From the NCBI GenBank assembly GCA_903772945.1, contig CAICTM010001168.1, positions 1-35,208 on the forward strand: a DNA stretch of 35,208 bases. The letters are read 5' to 3'. Under the pieces are notes generated by a model. The model had not been told where the DNA came from. It made no database searches and was given only the letters and a program-made list of their open reading frames with translations. The stretch is from Seminavis robusta (taxonomy: Eukaryota > Bacillariophyta > Bacillariophyceae > Naviculales > Naviculaceae). Below, one piece after another: positions 20,289-28,622 of the stretch (position 1 is its first letter; each line of letters opens with the position of its first letter). The position numbers and the translations under genes were made by a program.

Positions 20289-22370
20289 TATGTCCGCCAT
20301 TGAGGGATGACCCTTGCCCAGGGCTGTTTCTAAAATGCCAAGAGCTTCCTTGTGCTTTGACAATGCACCTCTATAGTTGCCCTGCCTTCGCAACACAAGG
20401 CCAATCTTGCTGTATGCGGCTGCTACATGAGGATGATACTTCCCCAACACTGACACTTCAATTGAAAGAGCCTCCTTGTGCTTTGATAAAGCTCCATCAT
20501 AGTCACCCATCTTGTAGAGCGCAGTTCCAATATTGTGGTAGCTGGTAGCAGTATCAGGATGTGTCTCACCCAAAACCGACAAAATAATTGCAAGAGCCTC
20601 ATTGTGCCTCGATATAGCACCATTGTAGTCACCCTTCTTCTGCAGAACGTGGCCCATGTTGTTGAGGGACGAGGCCAATGAGGGGTGACCAATGCCCAGC
20701 ACTGACTCTTGAATGGCAAGAGCTTCTTCGTGTCTTGACAAGGCACTATCAAAGTCCCCCATGTCCCGCAACACACAACCAATGTTGTTCTACAGCACGG
20801 CCACATCAGGGTGTTTGTTGCCCAAAACTGACAATCTAATTTCAAGCGCTTCCTCGAGCTTTGACAAAGCACCTGAGTAGTCACCTTGCCTCTGCAAAAC
20901 TAGCCCAACATTGCTGAGGGAAGATGCCACTGATGGATGATTCTTGCTCAGCACTGACTCTCGAATAGAAAGAGACTCGTTGAATTTTGACAGGGCACCC
21001 TCATAATCGCCCATGCTCCGTAATACAACTCCAATGTTGTTGTGGGACTTAGCTACATCAGGATGATCCTTGCCCAATACTGATAGTCTAATTGCAAGAG
21101 CTTCCTCGTGCTTTGAAAGGGCTCCTTGATAATCTCCATTCGTCTGCAGAACATGCCCAATATTGTTGAGGCAGGATGCCAATGAGGGATGATTCTTGCC
21201 GAATGCTGACTCTGGAATAGAGAGAGCTTGCTTGAATCTCGACAAGGCACCTTCATATTTACCCATGTTCCGCAACACATCACCTATATTGTTGTATGAC
21301 ACCGCCACATCAAGATGATCCTTGCTCAATACTGACAATCTAATCGCAAGGGCTTCCTCGTGCATTGACAAGGCACCTCCATAGTCACCTAACTTCTCCT
21401 GAACAACCCCTATGTTGTCGTATGTGGTAGCCAAATCAGGGTGATCCTTGCCCAATATTAATTCCTGAATGACAAGAGCTGCTTTGAACTTTGACAAGGC
21501 ACCTCTGTAGTCACCCTTGGCCTGTAGCAGTACAGTCCCAATATTGTTGTAAGTGGTTGCTGTACTCTCGTGATTCTCTCCAAATTCAACCTTGCATATT
21601 GCAAGAGCTGCAATGTGGAGTTTCAGTGCAGCATCATGCTCTCCATTCTTTTCAAAAACAACCCCAATTCGATTACAAAAGTCTGCATATTCTGTATCAT
21701 TGGTCTCTTCTCGAGTTTCCACCAACTGGGTAAGGACATCTTTCATCCAATGACGCAACAAGTCGTTCACTTGATTATTTAGCGCAGGGAATCCAACATC
21801 GGTCTCCACTTTGTTTAGAATAGCCAGCCTGTCAGCTTCCACAGATGCATTTGCATCCTCAACTTTGGTGTTTCCCAGAGTCTCATAGAGTGCATTGATG
21901 CCACTGTCGTTTCCAATGACATCCTGTTCCAGAGACAGCTTTTCTGTAGGTGGCATAACAATGTCTACTAAGCACCCATCAGAAGTGTGCGCGGTAAAGA
22001 TTTCGAAGATGCACCAGACTCGACTGATAGCCACAGGTGCTTTCCACCGAGCCATCATTGCCAATAAATGCATAATCTTTTTTACTCGTTTTCCAAAGAT
22101 ATCAAAAAAGTCCACCTGAGAAGCAGCTAGTATGCCAGACTTTTGGCAGGAAGCACATTCTGCTACCCTGTGTTGATTAACACAAAGGCAACATACCCAG
22201 ATATATGTCCTCTTGGGGTCAAGGTTCTTCTGGAGGCAAAAGTCAGACAGGGTATCAACAATATCACCAATGGCGTAGCTGACGGCCCAACCACAAATTA
22301 ATGGTAAAGATAAAAAAAGAAATGAGAAATAACGAAAAGAAGAAGAAGAAGAAGTCAATTGGTGCGAACC

Positions 22371-22787
22371 TCCTGCAAGGTCACGAAACGTGACTAAAAA
22401 CTTAGTTTCACCGTTTTCTTAGTTTCACCGTTTCTTAGTTTCACGGAAATTCCAGATTTCCGTGAAACTAACTCATTATGTTGAAACTAACTCAAAAACG
22501 GTGAAACTAACTCAGAAACGGTGAAACTAACTCAAAAACGGTGAAACTAACTCAAAAGCGTGAAACTAAGTACAATCCTGTCATAGTAAATCAATGTAAA
22601 CACGACTGAAACGGTGAAACTAACTCAAAATGGTGAAACTACCATAAAAGCGTGAAACTACCCCAAAAGGGTGAAACTAACCCAAAAAGCGTGAAACTAA
22701 CCCAAAAGCGTGAAACTAACAAAAGCGTGAAACTAACAAAAGGGTGAAACTAACACCTTTTAAGTCCCGTTTCGGGACCTTGCAGGA
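22371..22787. mobile_element. Inverted-repeat element with internal minisatellite (element 2)
   Basis: Inverted repeats of 25 bp lie at 22371-22395 and 22763-22787, with 23 of 25 positions matching; the outer bases are TCCTGCAAGGTC. Each end holds a 6-bp-stem, 3-base-loop hairpin: GTCACG/CGTGAC at the left and GTCCCG/CGGGAC at the right. The two mismatches between the ends are exactly the paired bases of these stems. The interior is a GTGAAACTAAC-type array. No target-site duplication is clear. It interrupts the TPR gene between LSYS and the conserved YAIGDIVDTL segment. No family is recognised; the architecture matches the element at 4720-5083. Confidence 0.75.
22401..22755 (+). repeat. GTGAAACTAAC minisatellite with an orientation switch
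   Basis: About 14 copies of GTGAAACTAACTCAAAA(N) variants (17-20 bp period) run rightward from about 22463. Three copies of the reverse complement (TTAGTTTCAC) lie at about 22409-22445. The switch point is a 16-bp perfect inverted repeat with a 5-base loop (about 22435-22471, stem TTAGTTTCACGGAAAT). A non-repeat stretch of about 35 bp interrupts the array near 22570-22605. Confidence 0.9.
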
Positions 22788-23162
22788 ATAGGAGAGCATG
22801 TGAGTTGCATCCCCAACATTATCCTCTCCTCGAAGACAATGGACATAGGCAGACCCTATTTGCCCATCTATTGGACAAACAGTATTGGCACCCTTTCTGC
22901 GGATGACTCCTGGTGGACCTTTTAGATTCTCAATGGCATAGATCTTGGAGGATCTGGACAGAGGTTTGCCTGTGATTGTATCTGTCCAAGCACAAACTTC
23001 CTTCTCCAAGAATACACACTCCAAGTAATGTACGCTGACACCCAGAGTGTCCAACTCGACATCGCTGATGTTGGCTTCGCCGAGCTGCAGTTGTTGGACT
23101 GCTGCCGCCGCAGCAGCCGTTGCCGAATCAGCGGGAGCCAGTCGCGCGGCTGCTGAAACCAT

Positions 23163-24355
23163 TCTTTGCTGCTCGTGGACAAGATGCGAGTTGCTGGGTG
23201 TTTTCTTGTCTTTCTACACGTCTTGGGCGAAACAAGAAAAGCTCCGTTCGTGGTGCGATATTCTAAACCTGTGAGGTAAGGGCTTGGGTCTGCCAGCTGA
23301 ATCAAAGCCGTGGTGCTGGCTTGATTCGGAAGCTAATTCCCATCCATCGAAGATTCCATTCGATTATCGATGCCGCCAACTCCTTTCAACAAATTCAGGG
23401 CACAGAACGAGATGATTCGATTCGATTCCTTTGCCCTTATACATGTTTGTTGTTTGAACGTACTTCTGCTGTGCGGACTCGAGTACGGAACATCACAGAC
23501 GCGAGTGCGAATCAGCGAAGAAGCTCAGTCTCCATCGACCCAAAGGTCGAGTCAACTTCAATCAAACCACAAATATTGGTACCACACGATTGTAGTAGTT
23601 TTGAAAGATCAACCAATAGAGACGATATCTAGCTCGCACCGTTGGGTGCGCAATGAATTGAGTCCGTGGTGAATGGAGTCCTTTGGACCAGTCTGGAATG
23701 AGTTGGATACCCTTGTTGAATGCTGGCAAGATCCAATCCTCTCCAAAATTTATATCAAACTCGTTTAGAGTGGTTTCCAAGCTGATCATTGTTGCTTTGG
23801 TTTCCTTGTGTGTATGAAAAACCAGTATGAGGGAGTACAGTACGACGAAGAGCTGACTTGTGAGCAATTTGTGAGCAGAACAACCAAGAGTTACTGGGAT
23901 GTCATTTCCCAATTCCGATTGGTCATTTGGAGTCTTAGTATATAAACTTTTGTACTATTAGAAGAACACCTGGGTGTACAGGATGACTCCAGGTAAACTC
24001 GCGTAGCGTCTGTGCCAACATGCAATCATGCAATCATACAAAATGGAACTAGACTATTAGTACCCCAGGTCAGGTTCTTGTAGAATCTGATGTTGGTGCT
24101 GGCTTGACTCCCGCTAGCTAGATGTGAAGGATAAGTACCGTATCTTGGCCATCTAGCCACCTACCGGTACGGCCAACTAGTTTTGAACACACTTGTCTTG
24201 CGGCTATGCTTTAGCTCTCAGCTGTCATGGAAGCATTCAAGGCATCCAATGGCTTCGGGACAAGAAGGGCTCACAAAAACAAAAAGCAAACAAACAAAAG
24301 CAAGCAAAATAAAAGCAAACAAGCAAGCAACAGCTTATTCTCCAAACAAATCAAA
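23163..24355. other. Spacer, no supported gene
   Basis: This holds the likely promoter of the TPR gene (-) and the leader of the IQ-motif gene (+). An imperfect inverted repeat with GAATCAA and TTGATTC arms is at about 23300-23330. A 116-codon minus frame at 23562-23912 is unconvincing. CTAGCTAG is at 24114-24121 and TACCGGTAC at 24162-24170. The last 100 bp is rich in CAAACAAAAGCAAG, typical of an untranslated leader. Confidence 0.5.
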
Positions 24356-25186
24356 ATGTGCGACCTTCTCCTTGCCACCAACTGGTCCAAGTTTGCCAGT
24401 CTACCCGACTTGGAGGCATCGGCTTCGTCCCTCTCTACACTGGACAGCAGCTCAACCAGCAGTACAAGTCAATACTCAAGCTACAACAGCAGCCTTAGCT
24501 CAAACTATTCCATCAAGCAAAGTAGGAATCCCTACGAAAACTCGGGTTTCTTCAAGAAAAAGCAAGCCAAGGCAGTCAAGAAGATCCAACCGGTCGTCCG
24601 AGGTTTTCTCGTACGCCTCAACATCCAAAAGGCCCCAATCCTTGCAGAACTGGCGGATGTTCAGAGACGAAAGCAAGAGGAGCTGGAACGAATTGAGATG
24701 CAAAAACTGGCCGAGATGGAAGCATTCCGCCAAGAAATGGAGCGGGAGTATGCCGAACTCGAGGTCAAAGCCGAGGAAGCAAAGAGGTTGACCACTGAGT
24801 TGAAGGAAGAAAAGAACAAGTACGAGCAAGAACAAGCTACACTCAAGAAAGAATGCAAAATCAAAAAGAAAGCCAACAAGGAACTCAAGAAAGATAGCAA
24901 GGTTGACACTGCTCAAGTTCGTGACTTGGCTCTGATTCAGCATCGTGTTGCCAACTTGGAACGCCAAAAGGCATCTCGAGAGGAGACAGTGAACAAGTAC
25001 AAGCAGGTCGTTGCGAGCCACGAAGAACGGCTTGACGAAGTCGAAGAGGCTTGCAAGGTTGAAAGAGACCACACTCTGCGGCTAAAGGTGTGCATTTCCG
25101 GTATCTTTGACCTGGTGGAACCCAAAAGCGACAGCTTGACCAAAAAGTTGTTGAAGATCACAGGCAACAACCAAGTGTTGATGTGA
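24356..25186 (+). CDS. IQ-motif coiled-coil protein
   Basis: 276 residues from the ATG at 24356, chosen because it has an A-rich context (TCAAAATGTG) and because the upstream in-frame ATG at 24227 would add 43 residues of Lys/Asn/Gln low complexity encoded by simple CAAA repeats. Residues about 20-55 are Ser/Thr-rich. A textbook IQ motif, IQPVVRGFLVR (77-87), should bind calmodulin or a myosin-light-chain-like protein. Residues about 95-245 form a charged coiled coil (EELERIEMQKLAEMEAFRQE and onwards), predicting a dimer or scaffold. The C-terminus (ISGIFDLVEPKSDSLTKKLL) is a short possibly globular end. It is probably a calcium-responsive cytoskeletal or scaffold protein; no specific orthologue is recognised. 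Confidence 0.8.
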   Translation: MCDLLLATNWSKFASLPDLEASASSLSTLDSSSTSSTSQYSSYNSSLSSNYSIKQSRNPYENSGFFKKKQAKAVKKIQPVVRGFLVRLNIQKAPILAELADVQRRKQEELERIEMQKLAEMEAFRQEMEREYAELEVKAEEAKRLTTELKEEKNKYEQEQATLKKECKIKKKANKELKKDSKVDTAQVRDLALIQHRVANLERQKASREETVNKYKQVVASHEERLDEVEEACKVERDHTLRLKVCISGIFDLVEPKSDSLTKKLLKITGNNQVLM

Positions 25187-25523
25187 ACAGGCTGGTCTGA
25201 TTTTTTAAACTTTTAGAGTGGGCCCGCATGCAAATAGATTTGTAAAGAACATTGCATAAGAATGTTATAGAATATTAGACAACAGCAACGTTTCAACCAC
25301 GCTCTCAAACATTCCTGTCGTAGCAACAGAGGTTCAGCTTCTTTCACATCTGACACCTGGGTAGCTATGAAATTGATTTAACCGGCGCCAGTAACACTTT
25401 CTATCTTGCACACAAGTCGACTTTACTTTAGTGCAGCAGTGCTCACACCAACCAAGTTAATTGCCAGTCACGATGCATGCCCAGTGCTTTCGCTGCTGCC
25501 CATCGTCTGCTACTTACTATAGG
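25187..25523. other. Spacer between convergent genes
   Basis: A 3' flank shared by the IQ-motif gene (+) and the L21 gene (-). Nothing else is recognised. Confidence 0.5.
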
Positions 25524-26324
25524 CTATGGATTCTCTCTTTGTACATGAACGTGATTGGCGTGCTCTTTGGGTGGTCGAACATCCAAGATGCGCAAGAGGG
25601 TGACATCTCGTCTATGTCCCTTTTTTCGTTTGTAGTTTTTCCTTCGACGTTTTTTGAAGACAATCACTTTGGCATCTTGCGTGATTTCTTCCACCATGAC
25701 ATCGACTTCGGCTCCCGTCACATAGGGCATTCCCACCAAAGTCAAGTGGGAGGATCCCACCAACATGACATCCTTCAAGGTGTGGACGGATCCAACCTTG
25801 TAGAGATCAACGGGTTGGAGCACATTGACCACTAGCAAGTCATCCGTTGTCACCTTGTGCTGGGATCCTGCCAATTCCACCACGGCAAACATGCCTCCTG
25901 CGGGAGCCCCGGCACGGAATGTGACCAATTGCGACTTTTTCCATTTTAAGGATCCATCATTGTTGTAGGGCCAATCCTCGTCCGCTTCGTTGTCGTCTGG
26001 CTCGTATTCAAAATCCTCCTCGTCGTCTTCGTCTCCCTCCATGGCTAGTTGATCTTCCTCGTCTTCTTCCAATTCCTCTTGCAAAAAGGGATCAAAGTCG
26101 GCATCGTCTTTTCCAATCCCTTCCAATTGAGCCAACTGAAGCTGTTTGCCGTGCAACCCTTGCATGGATTCTTCGTAGGCAGCGGCATGGTCTACTACCG
26201 CATATCTCGAGGACGCATTGCTGGAGAGAGGTCGGATGAGAGAATTGGCAACAGTAGCACGCCTCAAGATGGCGGAGCCGTGGGCTCGGGTGCCTAGCTG
26301 TCTGGCTATCGATGATATCATCAT
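25524..26324 (-). CDS. Large ribosomal subunit protein bL21, mitochondrial type
   Basis: 266 residues from the ATG pair at 26319-26324. The N-terminus (MMISSIARQLGTRAHGSAILRR) is rich in Arg/Ser with no acidic residues, a typical mitochondrial presequence. A middle segment (about 80-115) is strongly acidic. The C-terminal half is the L21 beta-barrel: MFAVVELAGSQHKVTTDDLL, then VGS..TLKDVMLVGS, VGMPYVTGAEVDVMVEEI, and the signature VIVFKKRRRKNYKRKKGHRR that contacts rRNA, followed by TLLRI. bL21 binds 23S-type rRNA in the large subunit. A plastid location is less likely, since there is no signal peptide. Frames upstream of the ATG would need a non-ATG start and are not used. Confidence 0.92.
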   Translation of the reverse strand: MMISSIARQLGTRAHGSAILRRATVANSLIRPLSSNASSRYAVVDHAAAYEESMQGLHGKQLQLAQLEGIGKDDADFDPFLQEELEEDEEDQLAMEGDEDDEEDFEYEPDDNEADEDWPYNNDGSLKWKKSQLVTFRAGAPAGGMFAVVELAGSQHKVTTDDLLVVNVLQPVDLYKVGSVHTLKDVMLVGSSHLTLVGMPYVTGAEVDVMVEEITQDAKVIVFKKRRRKNYKRKKGHRRDVTLLRILDVRPPKEHANHVHVQRENP

Positions 26325-26765
26325 CTTGCTGGGGTGTCCAAGCAAGGATTGTGGTTGGGTCCAGAGGCGAGGTCCTGACTTGATCCTCCAGCGGAGGGTT
26401 GTGGCTCATTCCCGATTGATTAGTGTTTGCAACGTGACTCGATTAAACTTCCACCACACGGTCAACCCCAGTTCCGTGCCACTGAAAAATTGCCAAACAA
26501 GTGAGCTGGCCCTCAAAAACAGAGCATGATACCGGCTTCTCAGACCGTGGCATTTCTTCCGCTTTCAAGCAACGAGGTCCAGCCTCCAAAATATGCAAAT
26601 TCCACTCAATCCCAAGGATAGGACCGGGTGTGGCTGCAAAAAGATGAGCGACCACCCAACAAGATATCAGCAGTGCCATCTGCTTCGGAGAATAGCTTCG
26701 GAGCTTAGCTTTGGGTAATGGTAAGAACAAATGCCAGCTTAACCCATTCAGCGTGTCTGACACTC

Positions 26766-27078
26766 ACAGGCAATGCTTGTTTGCTTTGTTCATACCAGTA
26801 TCCCTCAACCGAGGTCCTGTAATCGTTGTCGGAGGCATGAATGCCAGATTATGCTTGTTTGCTTTGTTTATACCGGTACCAGCATCCCTTAATCGAGTTC
26901 ATGTAATCATTGTAGGAGGCTCTCACAGGCAATGCTTGTTTGCTTTGTTTATACCAGTATCCCTCAATCGAGTTCATGCAATCATTGTAGGAGGCTCTCA
27001 CAAGCAATGCTTGTGTGCTTTGTTTATACCAGTATCCCTCAATCGAGCCCCTCTGATCGTTGTCGGAGGCATAGCTAG
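26766..27078 (+). repeat. Four-copy 75-84 bp tandem repeat
   Basis: Four diverged copies of a unit containing TGCTTGTTTGCTTTGTTTAT, then CCAGTATCCCTCAATCGAG and ATCATTGTAGGAGGC. Three copies are about 75 bp; the second is 84 bp through a 9-bp insertion. The plus strand has an open frame through all four, but with no ATG start, so it is listed as a repeat and not a gene. Confidence 0.85.
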
Positions 27079-27971
27079 ATGCCAGTTTCTGCTCCGTTTG
27101 TTGATAAGCTGGTGATAGCAGCCATAATTCCCAGTTACTAACGATCTACACCACAGCCTGAAACGGTATTGCCGTCACCTAGCTAGCATGAGTGTATTTC
27201 GCAGCTTGGCACACCATTCACAATGGTATTCAAAGCCTGTAGCATAGCTGGTGCCTTGCAATCCTATCTCGCAGCATGTTTGTGGTCTGTCTTCGCTCAT
27301 CGCTCCACGCAGAGCCTTGTGGACCAGATCATACGAAGCTGGTCGTAGTCTGTGAGCTCTGAAAAAAAGCTTATAGTCATTCGGACTGAGGCAATTAAGT
27401 CTTGTTGTGAAACCTTCCTAGTGAAAGGGGAATTAAATTTTTTCGCAGCTCTCGAGTCTCTCGAGGCGTCTCAAGTCTCAAGGAAGGCCTGGCGGTTCGA
27501 AGGGTCTTTGATTCGTAAAAAGGAACTAGTTAGACGAATCGAAAAAGAGCTCTGAAAGAACTTGCTTTGGTTCACTTCCCACTTCCCTCTGTCGCCACTG
27601 TCGAGATCTTCCTTGTCAGTCAGGAAGATGCGGAAAACACCTAATTACCGGTACTGAGTGGTCTAGCTAGCTAAAAGAAAAAGTATTCTCGAGTAGTCTA
27701 CTTGAGTACTAATAACTATTTTTTCTATTTTTATTTTTTATACCAAAGATAACCTCAACTACCTCCCTTTAGAAAGCATTAGTTCGTCAACAAAGAGAGC
27801 CAGAACCGGAGAACCACTTCCCCCCTGCTGAAGGAATACTCAGGAAGGATGGATTTTCGTGGCTATTTTCGTGCTCATCAAGCTCACAATTTATTTGACC
27901 CCTGAGGCTCCCAGGAGACACCAAACCAAAAAGATCTCAAATCTTAAGTCACCAACAACAACTTTCCAACT
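27079..27971. other. Spacer, no supported gene
   Basis: Frames here are short and unrecognisable. CTAGCTAG is at 27179-27186, TACCGGTAC at 27646-27654 and CTAGCTAGCTA at 27663-27673. The region just before 27972 (CAACAACAACTTTCCAACT) looks like an untranslated leader of the following gene. Confidence 0.5.
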
Positions 27972-28622
27972 ATGCCAATCAAAAACCCAATCAAGTCTTT
28001 GTTCGACCGCGCCATGCGGTTCAGGAAAACGAAGAAGTCCATGGATGGATCCTGTGAATCCACGGTAGCGAATGATTCCAGTACTAAGAGTCTCATCTCA
28101 CAGATTGAGGACTGTCACAAGAAAGATTGCATTCTCTGCTCTAGAGAAACCACTTCAGATGGCGTTGACTTGGCAAGGCACCTCATCAAAAGCTTGCATG
28201 ACAATGACTGGGAAAGTACACGTGCTTTGGTTGCTGATGACCTCGTCTGCTACTTTCATAATCTGTCCCATGAGGTGGATTATGAGCTGAATTTGAATGA
28301 CTTGCATGAAGAGGTTGCCAATATTCACCGTGCCCTCCCAGACTTTTCACTTCACTACAAGTCCATAAGGAAGCATCCTACCAACTCAGGCGTCGTCATA
28401 GTGAATCAAGTTGTGGCATCGGGCACCCACACAGCTGCACCTTATGCCTTCGGACCATTTGAGCCCATCAACCCTACTGGGAAGAAGGTCGTGAATGACC
28501 CTGAAGAGCTCCACATCCTTGTCCAAGATGGCAAGATCTGTCGGTTGGATTTTTACCCCATGGGAGAGTACACCGGGCCAGCAGGGTTGTACACGCAGCT
28601 GGGTGGCTTCCCACTCTTGTGA
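27972..28622 (+). CDS. NTF2/SnoaL-like domain protein
   Basis: 216 residues, single exon. Residues about 1-45 are basic and Ser-rich. A Cys cluster, CHKKDCILC (48-56, spacing C-x4-C-x2-C), precedes the fold. The rest fits the cone-shaped NTF2-like/SnoaL polyketide-cyclase fold: a helix (DLARHLIKSLHDNDWEST) leading into DDLVCYFHN, then HEEVANIHRALPDFSLHYKS, the strand VVIVNQVVASGTHTA, and the final strands EELHILVQDGKICRLDFYP. In this superfamily the pocket binds small hydrophobic molecules or catalyses isomerisation, cyclisation or hydrolysis; many members are of unknown role. No signal peptide or membrane segment is seen. The substrate cannot be inferred. Confidence 0.8.
   Translation: MPIKNPIKSLFDRAMRFRKTKKSMDGSCESTVANDSSTKSLISQIEDCHKKDCILCSRETTSDGVDLARHLIKSLHDNDWESTRALVADDLVCYFHNLSHEVDYELNLNDLHEEVANIHRALPDFSLHYKSIRKHPTNSGVVIVNQVVASGTHTAAPYAFGPFEPINPTGKKVVNDPEELHILVQDGKICRLDFYPMGEYTGPAGLYTQLGGFPLL

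Larger units (their letters stand above)
19215..23162 (-). pseudogene. Kinesin-light-chain-type TPR protein with SY/W..CVNQH N-domain, interrupted
   Basis: The pieces on the minus strand run 23162-about 22788 (N-domain to THMLSYS), 22358-20793 (YAIGDIVDTLSDFC, IWVCCLCVNQHRV, then TPRs), 20789-20292 (TPRs) and 19898-19215 (TPRs to the end). About eighteen 42-residue repeats of the kinesin-light-chain type follow the pattern GDYEGALSKHEEALAIRLSVLGKDHPDVA.SYNNIG. Diatoms carry many such proteins; binding of protein partners through the TPR groove is the expected role. Lesions: an inserted element at 22371-22787, a TAG at 20790-20792 where neighbouring repeats have a Tyr codon before NNIG, and a MITE at 19901-20288 that brings a TAA. 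All pieces share one reading frame and I see no frameshift in the repeats, so decay is recent or the inserts are spliced. The start at 23162 is the first good ATG. Confidence 0.75.

Noticed and set aside
22371..22787. Helitron end or tRNA-derived SINE
   Set aside because: There is no 5'-TC/3'-CTRR asymmetry, no A/B box promoter and no poly-A tail; both ends are inverted copies.
23562..23912. 116-codon minus-strand frame
   Set aside because: It has a possible membrane stretch, but there is no family similarity and no supporting context.
24227..24355. N-terminal extension of the IQ-motif protein from an upstream ATG
   Set aside because: The residues come from CAAA/AAGC simple repeats typical of a leader, and the ATG at 24356 has a better context.
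26443..26763. 106-codon minus-strand frame upstream of the tandem repeat
   Set aside because: No recognisable domain; opposite-strand frames overlap it and its composition looks random.
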